From NCBI RefSeq assembly GCF_918797505.1, contig NC_092797.1, positions 19,419,372-19,483,371 on the forward strand: a stretch of 64,000 bases of DNA, written 5' to 3'. The translations under genes were made by a program, and so were the position numbers. Source of the stretch: Bemisia tabaci. Lineage: Eukaryota; Arthropoda; Insecta; Hemiptera; Aleyrodidae. Below the pieces are notes generated by a model. The model ran no database searches, was not told the origin of the DNA, and saw only the letters and a program-made list of their open reading frames with translations. Numbering within the stretch: the first letter of the stretch is position 1; each line of letters begins with the position of its first letter. Shown in pieces: positions 43,410 to 54,740 of this stretch.

Positions 43410-43545
43410 CAATTTGGCAACACTGCCTTCCTTCCATTTAAACCTGTGTTGAATAATCGATTCTTGGCGGAGCACCTGGCCCCTCCTGGAATCGATACAT
43501 TTACATATGTTTAAATGAGGAAAGAACAATGTTGCCAAATTTTTG
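43410..43545. repeat. imperfect inverted repeat
   Basis: AATTTGGCAACACTGCCTTC with CCATTTAAAC faces GTTTAAATGAGGAAAG and ATGTTGCCAAATTTT across about 60 bases. The centre (TGTTGAATAATCGATT) resembles the hAT-type MITEs at 29396 and 56727, so it may be a remnant of that family. Confidence 0.55.
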
Positions 43546-43977
43546 GATCTGATAATGCGCTGGTCACAGAATTTTTGTTGATGTACGTTTTTTGCCGAGT
43601 TTTACATTTTATAACCAGAGCAAATATGCGTTACATTGACTAATAATGGGCCTGTTGCAAACTTTTGCTAGAGCAAAAATAAGAGTTGTTTCCTATAGAT
43701 AATGCCTCAAAAATCACGATGAGCGCATCGGAAAACTCTGAAATGCACTCATAACTTCACAATCTGCGTAAGAAATTTGCGTTTTTTTGAGCTTCCCGCT
43801 TCAAAAACGATACTACGGCATAGGTGAACATTTTTTCATTTTCTGTTTTATTAATGATTCAGTTTATTTATTGCGGTGTGAAAAATTTGTCATGTTAATA
43901 GTTTCACGAAGGCGAGCTCTCCAACACAGTAGTGTTGGAACCAGCAGCTTGTTTAAACTTGTTTCCCGATTTTAAGC
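43546..43977. other. unique non-coding DNA
   Basis: No gene or repeat is recognised. Confidence 0.35.
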
Positions 43978-44400
43978 GACACCTCATTGGCAGCGTAGAA
44001 TGGAGCATTCCGAGTTCACGCCTCATACCATCGCCCCTTTAATTTTGCAGACGCAATACGGGCATCCTTTGAGTACGAATAGTTGTATCTTTACGCCGTG
44101 TGCTTGTTCTTTTCCTTGCTCTATTCCCATATTGTGTTATTTTCTATTCGTCTCTTTTAAAGAGATGCCTCAAGGGCTATTTGAGCAGCACATCCGAAGA
44201 TAGGAAAGACGAAATCCGGCCTCGAATTTTATCTTTTCGTTCGAACTTGAGCGACACCTCATTAGCAGCATTGCGCGTTCACGCCGTAAACCATCGCGCC
44301 TTCAATTTTTGCAGACGCAACACGGGCGTTCATCAAGTACGAATAGCTGTATCTCAGCGCCGTTATCAACGCGTGTTCATGTGTCTCTTATTTTTAAAAT
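43978..44400 (+). repeat. satellite-like repeat S2, two diverged units
   Basis: Unit starts near 44001 (TGGAGCATTCCGAGTTCACG) and 44268 (GCATTGCGCGTTCACGCCG). Both carry the TTTTGCAGACGCAA and GTACGAATAG words. The second is cut short near 44400. Confidence 0.75.
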
Positions 44401-44930
44401 TTGAGAAAATTTAAGGTTAGGTTTGCTCGAAATATGCCATGATGTGTAAAAACCGATAATCATTTTGTAAAGGTCTCTCAAGCGCTACAAAAGCCGCACG
44501 TCTGAAAATTAGTAATGACCCAACTCGGGACTTAGCGTATATAAAAAGTCTTGGGTATCTAAGGGTAGATTAAGTAAAGTGAAATTATTAGTTTTGCTTA
44601 TTTTGTTCTACCACTGCCTGAAAGTTAGGTAGTCATTAGTTTTCTTTCATTCACGAGAAAGTATTTAATAAATATATATTTATTTAGTTATTTGTCTTCT
44701 TAAAGATTAGACCTTTTTAATCTAACTTTAATTTGACAAATTAATATTATTTTATATTTTAACTAAACCTTTAAATTATCAACTTTGGTTTTCAGTATAA
44801 AACTTTGACTAAGCCCTTTCGCCGTCCTGGGGTTTCAATATAGCTACATGACGGTGAAATTGCCGGGTTTTCAGGAGAGATGTATGTAAAGGCTATAAAA
44901 TCTCTCTTAAGCAATTAAAATATGTACATG
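44401..44930. other. unique A+T-rich DNA
   Basis: No gene or repeat, except for a short piece (GACGGTGAAATTGCC, about 44849) like the end of the CGACGGTGAAACT family. Confidence 0.35.
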
Positions 44931-45126
44931 AATCACTAAATACAAAAAGGGCACATGTCCAGAAAACCAAATTGTTCAGGAGACACAAACAACTGTTTAT
45001 TTCGTGGTAGATATTTCTTTAAACATAACGACTTTCCAAAAAATATCTACCACGAAATAAACAGTTTTTTGTGTCTCCTGAACAATTTGGTTTTCTGGAC
45101 ATGTGCCCTTTTTGTATTTAGCGATT
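44931..45126. repeat. 86-bp arm hairpin with a 24-base loop
   Basis: Arms 44931-45016 and 45041-45126 are reverse complements with only about three differences (one is an extra base pair change near AACAACTG versus AAAAACTG). No TIR-element ends or target duplication are visible. Transcription in either direction would give a long, almost perfect stem, the kind of substrate that Dicer-2 turns into small RNAs. Confidence 0.92.
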
Positions 45127-45673
45127 CGCGTATGAACTTGATTCAGAATCTTTTCCGAAAAGTGTGAATTGCATCGTTGAGTTTTGATGAAGGTGAATGA
45201 ACATCGTCCAACTCCCCTCTCCAACTCGCTCGACCAATGTACCGTTAAAAAGTTAAGCCATCCGAGGCGAGGTATAATGGTGAAGCCGTAGCCTGGGGAG
45301 GGGTAGGGGGGCAAGAGGGAGAGTGCCTAACACGATTGGGGGTGGAGATAGGCAAGAAGCTTAAAATATGACGTCACCTCGTAATTTCGTCCACCTGCGA
45401 ACCAGACGCGCCGCGTCCACCGTTGACTGCGGCATGCATCGTCGCTTATTGACCATGACTCTCAGGTGCCCCACTCCTTCTCGTCGTTGCCATTTTTCGG
45501 ATAATCGTCCCTCATTATTTCTATTTTATACGAAATAAATGATGATAGTAAAAAAAATAGATTATATTTTTTCAGACCAAATTTACTAGAATCAGTCAAA
45601 GTGCACGGATCCACTCAATTGCCTCCTGTGCTTCATTTTTTCAAAGTTAACATAACCTTAACCGTAGCCTTCA
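45127..45673. other. unique DNA with a CRE-like word
   Basis: 45290-45500 is G+C-richer and includes TGACGTCA near 45369. No gene can be built from it. Confidence 0.35.
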
Positions 45674-45693
45674 CCTAACCTAACCTAACCTAA
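45674..45693 (-). repeat. interstitial (CCTAA)4 telomere-type tract
   Basis: Four exact CCTAA units, followed by TCTAA and preceded by the related ACCTTAACC. TTAGG is the ancestral insect telomere repeat. Four units are too few for a true telomere; this is an interstitial trace or chance. Confidence 0.8.
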
Positions 45694-45790
45694 TCTAACG
45701 CGCTAAACAGTTAACGCTTTGATACTCGTCGTAAATTTCCTTGAATAAAAAAATAACACAATAATCACATTATCTTAATGTGGAGTATAA

Positions 45791-45802
45791 CTTCTCTCTC
45801 TC

Positions 45803-45851
<49 letters not shown>
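45791..45851. repeat. CT microsatellite joined to A46
   Basis: A (CT)n run to 45805 passes directly into 46 A bases. Possibly a plus-strand retroposon tail, but no body was recognised upstream. Confidence 0.93.
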
Positions 45852-45853
<2 letters not shown>

Positions 45854-48800
45854 AATTAAGCAATGTCCTGTGTAGTTGGGCTAATATTGATCAAATCCGC
45901 CTATTTTCCTGAAATGCCTATAGATGCCTGACTTAGATTCTGTGAGGAATGGTTTGACCTGATTCTGTTCATTGTTTTTGAGCTCATTTTGAATTTGATA
46001 ATCAACAATTTTTCAGTTGTTACCTCTTTCATAGGAATAGCATCAGAGATAAGTTTTTTTTAAAAAAACAAATAACATATATAGATTAAGAAATCATGAG
46101 TAAAATACTCAATCAAGTAAGCGTACAAAAGCGTGAACCGCAAAAACAAAGCAATCTGAGAGAAATTAGAGAGAAACTCCAATTAGGGAACTGAATTGAA
46201 AAGTATGAAATACGAGCGTAAATATATATTCTTCAAAAAAGAACAAAACCGAGATGCACATGGAAAAAAAGAAGAGAAAATCGAATGATCAAATAATAAA
46301 TTAAAAGTGTTTAATTAGATTAAGATCTTGCTTCGTAGGGGGTGAGGACAGATGCCTTATTCTCACCTCTTGGAGCAAACTGACAGGGGAGCTAATTTGT
46401 GATCATCCACAACCAGTTCTGATTTCTGACCTCCGGTGGAACCGTTACTTTTCAACAAGCATGTTTACCTGCCATGGACTAGGGAAATACGATTCCAAAG
46501 AAGAATTTTAAGTAGCGTTAACTAATAATTTCAATTACTTTATTATTTCGGTCCAAATGAGGAGGCATCTCTCTTAATATATGTGCAATTGCACAATGAA
46601 CAGTGGTGTTGTGACTGCCAGAGCTGTTGCCATCAAAAGAAAGAAATGGTGTTGTCCGCTCCAGACCTTTATCTATCTAAATTTATACTGCTTGATCACG
46701 CTTTTGTAATGCACAAGCGCATTTTCGGGAAATCTATATAACAGCAGATTATTTAGGGCATTGTCGGAGGTTTCTTCTTTCACTGGAACCTACGGGAAAA
46801 TACGACCTAAAACAGGACCTAGTTGGGAGCAAAGAGCTAATATTTAACTTGATCACACTACCGATAAACTGAGACGGATATTAGTGGCAACACATATCCT
46901 AGACGTTGGCCGGGCTACCAAATTGCCTCTTATAAAAATCCGGCTCATTTTTATTTGTTTCGTATGTAAATTATTCTCGACCGTGTAGTCTTTTCACCTT
47001 CATTATGACATTAAGTTTTATCGGACACGGTTTTTCTTTCTCTTGTGCACATCTTTAAAAATCGGTTGAACAAGGCACTTAGTTTATCACATGCTGTATT
47101 CACTAACTTTGCCTCTTATGATCAAGACATGCACGTGTTTCAGAGGGTCCTCTAATCATCTGATTAGTGATAAAGGCTCATTTCATTCCGTTTTGCTTTT
47201 AAACGTTGTTTATTTTTGGAGCTTGCGTCATACAAATGACGTTCCTCTAAGTAAGTATCTGGAGTTGAAAGTCATGACATTGTTGGATATTTTAGAATTT
47301 TGAAGGCTCATCTAGTAGGAGACGTTACAACGAAGAAACTGTTCCATGATTTTATGTTGTGGAAGTTTTTATTTTTGGACAATTTTGGTTTCGGTGGATA
47401 TCCACCAATACAGTGTATTACTCTAAAAGTTTTTAACCCGAGCGTTTCAAGATTGAATGTTTCAAAACCACCCTTGTCTTCCGAATAGAGGTTTTCGAAA
47501 ATACTTACTCCCTTTAAATGGAAAAATACAAATGAGAACTATGACCTCTGAAAATTTTGCGCTTTAAAAAGATGCTTTTTGTTTAGTCTTACCTCTCAAA
47601 AAATGACTCTGTTTCCGCAATATTTTAGTCCCTAATTTTACCAGTAAGTGGCATGCTTATTAAAAATACAGAGCAAAATATCATTTACGTATTTTAAAAG
47701 CACAAGCTGTGTTGTTTATATTTCTTACTTTTTTCTGACAAGAGTGTTTCCTTTTTTTTTTCATCCAATGTCTAGAAGTGCTAAACCAAAATATACAGGT
47801 AAGTGTATTGCCAAGAAGTATTTTGGTAGAATATACCAAAAACTGTGTCAGTATGCAATCGAATAGATCCTTCTTTTCACTACCTATCACAGCAGCTGAG
47901 GCTGAGACCCCTTTCGCCGATACGCAATGCAATGTGGAATGATCCATTTCTTGTGCAACCGCACGCGACAGTGAATACCGCCTTCAAATAGACCTGATAC
48001 AATTTGTGATACAAGCTCGAAGTTAATGTCGCGAAATACATACATGTGAATTGTTTCAAGCTACTCAGGTTTAGATGAACAGATAAGTCCTCCAGGCTCT
48101 TTCCTCTGAAAACATGTTTTTCTTTTTTTCTCCCTTTACATTATCCTTGCCTCTTGTCCATACAGAATTTGAGTAAATAATAGACGGAGGGGCGTAATTT
48201 GTGCCTAGCTCAGGGAACGAGAACCAGATCATTTAACTGTTTCACCACGAAACATGCATGATAGAAATGGGACCATTAACCTCTCCCGTTGGTTGATGGT
48301 ATTTATAAAACCTTCTTTCATATGAGATATTTGTCAAACTCATAACGGAAATGCATCGTCAATGTCATTGATAGCATATACGCGTGAGACACAGGGACCG
48401 AATTTTATCCGTTCTCTCAGAGGCGCAACATCCATCGATGAGTCCAAACTGCACCACCGGCCAGTCAGAAGCACTAAGCCGAACTCAAGTGCAGTCGAAA
48501 CTCGTGCTAAGTACATTTAAGTACGGTGGAAGGACCAACAAAATTCGACTTCAGGGTGTTTACACGGGTAACTGAGTCTCGTGTGGAGGAATTACACTGA
48601 CAATTAGCTACTGTATAAATGATGGAATTACTTTTAACTCAAAATTGTCGGTCGATTGCATCGCAAATTTGCATCAACTAAATTATTTTCCCTGTTCCTT
48701 TCATTAGTCTGTGAAGATTGTTGATCAACTACTGCAAATATTATACCAGTGAAGTAGCTAATACTTTTTTCAAAATAGGAGGCCTAGAGAATACGTGTTT

Positions 48801-49223
48801 TAACAGAACTGGGTTGTCAAAAGACCAAATTCGACCATTATGTTCAAAGACTGGTCTTTTGATGGGAATATTTTCGGATTTTGATTCAAACTTTGACTTT
48901 TTCGAGTGAAAGTCAAGAGTCCAGATTTCCTTGGTGCCCTGGACTTGACCCTAACCCTTGACCAATTGACCATGCTCTTAGCATGCAGTATTTGATAGGT
49001 TAAGGGAGAGAACTAAAACGCGTTCAGCAGAAAGAAAAATCTAGCCACATCAAGTCTGAACAAAGAGCAAGAGGTTGGAAGTTTTTATCTTCCAAGACTG
49101 GACGTTGAAGATAAAGTTTAACGTCTACTTTCACATTCAAAATATTGTTATCAACTTAGCTTTCTATAGACGGGGGAAAAGATACAACCAAGTACACCAA
49201 AATGTACCTTCGCTCCTATTCTG
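45852..49223. other. long stretch of unique A+T-rich DNA
   Basis: Over 3.3 kb without a recognised gene, RNA gene or repeat family. Chance frames of 60-90 codons occur on both strands. It is the longest repeat-poor A+T-rich segment in the window. Confidence 0.45.
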
Positions 49224-49469
49224 CACTGGAAAAAAAAAAAAAAAAACACACACACACATTGGATCTAGAGTTCAGACTCTTGAAAACATTGACAAGAAAA
49301 AATACTCTTGATTCAATCAGATTTTTGCTTAAATCAAAAGGAAATTCGCTCAAATTAAGAGGCTTGGTTCTTGATGTAAGCAAAAATCCGATTGAATCAA
49401 GAGTATTTTTTCTTGTCAATGTTTTCAAGAGTCTGGACTCTAGATTCAATGTGTTTTTTTTTTCCAGTG
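49224..49469. mobile_element. CACTGG-family palindromic MITE
   Basis: 246 bp, CACTGGAAAAAAAA at the left and TTTTTTTTTCCAGTG at the right. The body palindrome includes ATTCAATCAGATTTTTGC against GCAAAAATCCGATTGAAT. TG is duplicated (49222-49223, 49470-49471). A CACACACACA stretch has grown inside the left end. Confidence 0.9.
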
Positions 49470-49941
49470 TGCCTAATCTCGTCCCACAAGACGAATGGAA
49501 CAGGAAAATGCATTGACGTGATAACTGACGTCATTCAACCTTTTTCTAAAAGAACGATATCTCCGTTAATACTGGACCAAAAAACTTGCCGTTTAGACAA
49601 GTACGATCATTGTCCACCGATCTATAGGATAAAATAGCCAAAACACGATCCCTTGACCTGCCTCAACCAGGCATATTCATAATATAATGATTCACAATGT
49701 TGTTTTACGGAGAATCGGACACCTTTCCACCTCCTCCTTTGTCATTTTCTCCGTTGTTTCACGCGCGCACAAACATAAAAACGCAGCGTGAAAAGGGCTT
49801 ACGCGCTCGGGACGTCTACGCCAAAGGATGACACATCAGTCGATGCCGATGCCCCGGCCGCGGCGCGGCGGTGCTATGTTATACAGTGACGGTATGATTG
49901 TTGCCAGATTTTCAGGACAAACCTGATTTACAGCACTTGTA

Positions 49942-50728
49942 CAGGGTGTCCCAGGATTAGGTACGAATATTGAAGGAGCACTGGAAAAGAGTCACTTGGA
50001 TCTAGAGTCCAGACTCTTGAAAACGATGACAAGAATAAAAACTCTTGATTCAATCGGATTTTTGCTTAAATCGAGAACCAATCCTCTTAATTTAATCGGA
50101 TTTCCTTTTGATCCAAGTAAAAATTCGATTGAATCAAGAGTATTTTTTTTGTCATTGTTTTGAAGAGCCTTGACTCTAGATCCAAGCGACTTTTTTTCCA
50201 GTGAGTCGATTCTTTGGGTCAAAAAAAATACGTTTTTGTGGTATAACTTCTTTTCCAAAAACGCTTTCCTTGGGGGCCTCCCCCTACCCCCTTCTTGCCC
50301 ACCCGCGCTCCATTCAGCCCCTGTTATATATCGAAAACGATGAGTCATAGAGAAAACACGCAAGATACATTTTCTCAAAATTTTTCAACGCTAAATCTAG
50401 TGGTGCCGTCAATGATCAATTTTTGTAGCCAGACACATGCACTTTGGCCACTGTTAGGTTCGATACCCTCCCCTCAAAATGAGTTTTCCTTCTTTTAGAG
50501 GTCAAAAATGAAAGGAGGGCTAAAAACTACCCCTATTTACCAATATTCATTATGATTGGTTGAAAAACATTGTCACAGTGTTAAAAAGACGATTTTTTTT
50601 CTCCAACTTTGGGGGGCCGTGGCCCCCAGGGAAAGCGTTTTGGGAAAGAAAGTTATCCCACAAAAACGTCTTTTTATACCCTAAGAATCGACTCCTTCAA
50701 TATTCGTACTTAATTCTGGGACACCCTG
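49942..50728. mobile_element. mariner-like TIR element (CAGGGTGTCCCA)
   Basis: TIRs of about 150 bp start CAGGGTGTCCCAGGATTAGG and, from the right, CAGGGTGTCCCAGAATTAAG. TA flanks both ends (49940-49941, 50729-50730). Ends and duplication suit Tc1/mariner or a related group. There is no transposase: the roughly 560 bp that remain after removal of the nested MITE are non-coding. Confidence 0.85.
49979..50203. mobile_element. CACTGG-family MITE nested in the mariner-like TIR
   Basis: 225 bp, CACTGGAAAAGAGTC to GACTTTTTTTCCAGTG. AG is duplicated (49977-49978, 50204-50205). The right TIR of the host shows the unfilled site: GAAGGAGTCGATTC (as its inverse) with one AG. This fixes the 2-bp duplication and shows that the MITE is younger than its host. 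Confidence 0.93.
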
Positions 50729-50858
50729 TATTAATTAAGATCGTGGGTTTTTAGCCCGAGATGGCAATGGTAGGTGGTGTGATGCGGTGAGTCACAGTCG
50801 GGTCTGGAGCCCGAAGGAGACGAGGAGATCTCGGTGCGAGTCGGTACCGGCGCGCCAC

Positions 50859-51022
50859 CAGTGGCGTGGCGTACTTTGCGATCGATCGATATTTCCCCAT
50901 TTGAAGCTGTAGTGAATAATCGATTATTAAGGTGTTCGCTGCGAACACCCTGTTTATCGATACTTTTCCATAGGTGTAAGTGACCGATCAATCGATATAT
51001 CGCAAAGTACGCCACGCCACTG
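50859..51022. mobile_element. hAT-type MITE with perfect 8-bp duplication
   Basis: 164 bp, CAGTGGCGTGGCGTACTTTG to the exact inverse. CGCGCCAC flanks both ends (50851-50858, 51023-51030). An inner pair AAGGTGTTCGCTGCGAACACC makes a small stem-loop at the centre. Confidence 0.95.
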
Positions 51023-51030
51023 CGCGCCAC

Positions 51031-51829
51031 CACCGACCACCGCACCACCGCGGCCATTGTGTTTCGTCCGATACGCTTTATATTATTCCGAGATGCAATT
51101 TTGACAGGTCTAGTCACCGGTCCCCGTTTACTCGTCTCAACTGCATCTTCGTCGGTCCGCAGAGGACCTTTCTACTGTTGAATGGATCATCCGACAAAAT
51201 AAACATCATAACACCCCATGACATATTTTTCTTCAGAATTTTACGTGAATCGCAGATGAGGTGTTAAAAATATTCAAAATCAACTCGAAAGCGATAAAAG
51301 GCGATTGTAGTTTACCATAATGGAATCAGCATATTACTTAAAATAATTCGATTAAAAGTGGTCAAGTGTACATTTTACAGAGTTTTTCTTTCAGGGACCG
51401 TCCGTACATTTTTTCCAATCCCCCTCCCGCCACCCCCGTTGTATGGCAGGTATGTGGTCAAGGAGAGTTAAATCTCCCGTAAAAATTACCGCAGGTTTCG
51501 GTCAACCCCCCTCTTTGTATCCAAATTTTCTGAGAGGCGGACCCCGCCAAAAATAAGATGGGGAAGATGGGGGACGCGCCCCTTTGATTAAAATGAGAAA
51601 AGCGACAAAGAAGTCTTGAGAGATTTTTGCGAGATTTCCTGAAGTGTGCCGAGTGGGCCCCCAAATATTTCCGAAAGAGGCTGCAGGTAGCTTATTTTAG
51701 CAGCCTCTGGGGGCCCTATTCTACACCCACCTCCTTGTAAAAAACGTTCCCCGATTATTTTTTTCGGTGTGGCTCGCCCTTTTGGTCAACTTGAAGTCAG
51801 TCCACCCCTGATCATCAAGTTAAGGGTGA
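51031..51829. other. unique non-coding DNA
   Basis: G+C-rich to about 51130, then ordinary. No gene or repeat is recognised. Confidence 0.35.
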
Positions 51830-52072
51830 TGTCCCTCACGAAATAACGTGACGACATTTCAATGTTGCCAAATTTTGCCTCGCAAATTGCATTTTTACCG
51901 GAACAACATTTGGAATTGCTTGCTGAAAATTTGGCTGATTTTTCCTCTGATTTCATGCACTCAGTGGAAATTTGGACAAAAATTGCGCAAGTACATTTTT
52001 GTAAAAAATTAATTTGTTCCAGTCAACTTTGCAATCATCGAATCGACTTACGTCCCTTCGTCCGGGAAACGA
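51830..52072. mobile_element. CTCACGAAAGAACGT-family TIR MITE, copy 1
   Basis: It aligns with 63231-63486. Shared are CTCACGAAA, CAATGTTGCCAAATTT, GATTTTTCCTC, TTTGTAAAA and CGTCCGGGA. Left and right ends are imperfect inverted copies. It is non-coding. Confidence 0.72.
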
Positions 52073-52515
52073 CGATACATCCGTTGATATTCTTCGTGAA
52101 GAGTGACGTAGTGATTGCATGGTGACGACAGTAGATTCTGACAATAACGCGATTCCGTTACAATCGCGACTGTGCCATTCCGGTCATTGCTACCCGCCGA
52201 AGAACAGGGGAGCCATCAGGATGAGAGCTCGGGGTAATTTTTCATTAAATTAGCGACGCGACGACTGGGTTATCTGAATTTGACGTGACAGCATCAGGTG
52301 TAGTCGCCGGGAATTAAATTATCTATAAACAGAGGCGAGCCGCGGTGAATTTAGTGCCCGCTCCTCTCCGGCCGTGAAAACAGCTCGCTTTACGATCCTA
52401 TAAACCTCGGCTCACTACTTATCGCGAGCCCAAGTGCCGGGGCCCAGACGGGGGCGTTTGATTGGTGGACCGACGGGTGCCGCACAATGGATCGAGTCAA
52501 TGGGTCAGTTGCGCT
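52073..52515. other. unique G+C-richer DNA
   Basis: No gene or repeat is recognised. Confidence 0.35.
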
Positions 52516-52686
52516 GGTCACAGAATCGTGTTTTGATGCTTGACTCTTGTAGTTCGGCTAACAATAATATGATACGTCTAAACTGCAACTCTCTCCGTTC
52601 AGTATTAACCGAGGTATCGCCCTTTTAAAAGTTCGGTTTTTGACGTCATCCACCGCGGTAGCGACACCCTTGGTTTCTTCCACCTT
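52516..52686 (+). repeat. repeat S3, unit 1
   Basis: About 170 bp starting TCACAGAATCGTGTTTTGAT and including GTTCAGTATTAACCGAGGT and CGTCATCCACCGCGGTAG. Repeated directly at 53011-53190 and partly inverted at 53248-53325. Confidence 0.88.
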
Positions 52687-52747
52687 ACTTTTTCCGAATT
52701 TCACGTTGGGTAATCAGCAGTGCAAATGTGATACCTAGCTTCACTAG

Positions 52748-53000
52748 CACTGTAGAACGAAGCATTGCGTGTTCACGCCTCGCGCTATCGCGCCTTCAAT
52801 TTTGCAGATGCAACACGGGCACCCATCAAGTACGAATAGTTGTATCTCTACGCCGTCATGAACGCGCTTTTGGGGAGTCTATTCCCTTGCTCTATTCCCA
52901 TTTTCAGTTTGTTTCCGTTTGTGTCATTTGTAGTGGTGCTTCAAGGGCTAGATGAGCAACACAGCCGAAGATAAGAGAAACGGAATCTATCCTCATTTTT
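52748..53000 (+). repeat. satellite-like repeat S2, single unit
   Basis: It starts near AGCATTGCGTGTTCACGCC (52761) and carries TTTTGCAGATGCAACACGGG and GTACGAATAGTTGTATCTC. It lies between two direct copies of S3, so S2 and S3 may together form one larger unit. Confidence 0.8.
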
Positions 53001-53010
53001 GTATATTTTT

Positions 53011-53190
53011 CTCACAAAATCGTGTTTTGATACTTGATCCTTGTAGTTCGGCTAAAAATAATAAGATCTGCTTAAACAGCAACTCTCTCCGTTCAGTATT
53101 AACCGAGGTGTGTCGCCCTTTGAAAAGTTGGGTTTTTAACGTCATCCACCGCGGTAGTGACACCCTTGGTTTCTTCCACCTTGGTTTCAT
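53011..53190 (+). repeat. repeat S3, unit 2
   Basis: Direct copy of 52516-52686, slightly diverged. Confidence 0.88.
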
Positions 53191-53247
53191 CAGTCAGCAT
53201 GACGCACATTTGCACTGGTTGTTCCACGGGTAAACTCGGATGAAAGG

Positions 53248-53325
53248 AAGGTTGAAGAAACTAAGGGTGTCACTACCGCGGTGGATGACGTCAAAAACCC
53301 GACTTTTCAAAGGGCGATTTCTCGG
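53248..53325 (-). repeat. repeat S3, inverted partial unit
   Basis: CTAAGGGTGTCACTACCGCG and GGATGACGTCAAAAACCCGA form the reverse complement of the right part of unit 2, giving a stem of about 75 bp around 53190-53247. Confidence 0.88.
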
Positions 53326-53621
53326 CTATTATAGGAACAGGGCCGGATTAAGGGGGTGGCCACATGGGCCGCGGCCCATGGCGGCAAATCTAGGGGGCGG
53401 CAAAATTTGCAAATTTTTTTAAATGTAGGTATAAAAAAAATCGGATTTAGAAAAAAAAAAAATTACAAACGAAAAAAGGCTACAAAATCTCTCATTTCCT
53501 GAGGTATAGTAATTTCTAATTGTGTCGTATTTCAGTGATACAAAAGACAACACCTTTAATTAGTCGAGTTAAGAGAGAAATCAAACACACAATTTGGCCT
53601 AGAACGGCGCTACATAGGGAG

Positions 53622-53780
53622 AAACTAGGGGGCTACGCCCCCTGGCCGCTACGCAGCCCAACCCCGTGAAGGCGCTCCGCGCCATCAATGGGCCGCTTCG
53701 CGGCCCTATTTTTACCCTCCTATCAGTGTTAGTTTTATTTTTCCCCTAAAAAATTACGATATGAGGTATACTTTCATTTT
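53622..53780. repeat. CTAGGGGGCTA repeat, copy 2
   Basis: Direct counterpart of 4871-5030: GGGGGCTACGCCCCCTGGCC, CGCGCCATCAATGGGCCGC, TTTTTACC and GAGGTATACTTT occur in the same order. Confidence 0.85.
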
Positions 53781-53895
53781 AAACTTTACTTAAAATTACT
53801 TTAAAATTAAAAGGACGCGTTTTGGAATGACTGCTTGATGAAATATTGCAGTAAAACAATGAACAATGATAGTCAGGTAATAATTAAGATTTCAT

Positions 53896-53970
53896 TAGTC
53901 GGGGATCGATCCCACATTGAGTTCATTGTAGACGCACTTGACGTCTAAGACGACTCGGCCACCGCTCTTA
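53896..53970 (-). mobile_element. tRNA-like SINE head
   Basis: On the minus strand it reads GGTGGCCGAGTCGTCTTAGACG followed by GGGATCGATCCCC. These are an A box and B box in the spacing of a type II (Leu- or Ser-like) tRNA. Stem pairing is partial, so a tRNA-derived repeat is more likely than an active tRNA gene. Confidence 0.5.
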
Positions 53971-54126
53971 TAGGGGATCACGGCGCGATTCTTGTGAAGA
54001 TAAGTGTAGAGCCGATGCGCAGGCTACACAGCTACTGCGGAACCTCCTTGACCACTGCGCATCCTCTCGCGCATAGCGGTAGCAGCACCGGAGCATTCAG
54101 TAAACTCATTCACTTTTATAACGTGA

Positions 54127-54428
54127 TTTTAAAAAAAAACCTAGGTCCTTTTTCCAAAATCTGATTACAGCGGGCTCATCTAGGGCCTATTACCTGTCGA
54201 TTTACGCAAGAATCATAGAAATCGGCCCGGTAGAACGCTCAAACGAACTATGACAAAAAGTATAAATTTACATTGTTTAAATGGGAGAATTCGCAACTTT
54301 ACCACGTAATATAAAAAAACCTGGGCCATATTTTGAAAATCTGAAAAAAGTTGGCTTATCTAGAGGCAATTGCCCGTCGATAGCCGCAAAAATCATGAAA
54401 ATCGGCCCGGTAGAACGCTGGAACTAAG
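54127..54428. repeat. two diverged units of about 120 bp
   Basis: 54127-54248 and 54306-54428 share AAAAAACCT, AAAATCTGA, CCGTCGAT-like words, and the strongly kept AATCGGCCCGGTAGAACGCT. Period about 179. Origin unknown. Confidence 0.8.
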
Positions 54429-54530
54429 CGTCACCAGTTTCGCAAAATTAGGAGGTCTCGGAGCTTATAGTATAGATGATGACAAGGACTTGAGATGAAA
54501 AGGAGAGGCTCTCGGCGCGGCAATCGGAAT

Positions 54531-54740
54531 GTAACACATATTAGCGCCTACAAGACTGCACGAATACTTCATGTATTGCATCAAACACAGTGCGGTTCTT
54601 GTGGTCAGCGTAAAACGGATAACGCCTACAAGTATGCATGAATACTTCACGCATTGCGCCAAACACAGTGCGGTCAGCGTGAAACGCATAGCGCCTACAA
54701 GACTGCGTGAATACTTCATGCATTGTGCCAAGAACTGGTA
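54531..54740 (-). repeat. satellite-like repeat S1, three units
   Basis: Inverse of the units at 28069-28213. Each has GCGCCTACAAG, GAATACTTCA, GCATTGYGCCAA and CACAGTGCGGT. Confidence 0.85.

Noticed and set aside
45365..45372. CRE (TGACGTCA) as a promoter element
   Set aside because: An 8-mer of this kind recurs by chance in a window this size (related words near 2905 and 52638) and no start site is evident.
53896..53970. Functional tRNA-Leu or tRNA-Ser gene
   Set aside because: Box sequences fit but stem pairing is incomplete and it sits amid repeats; kept only as a SINE head.
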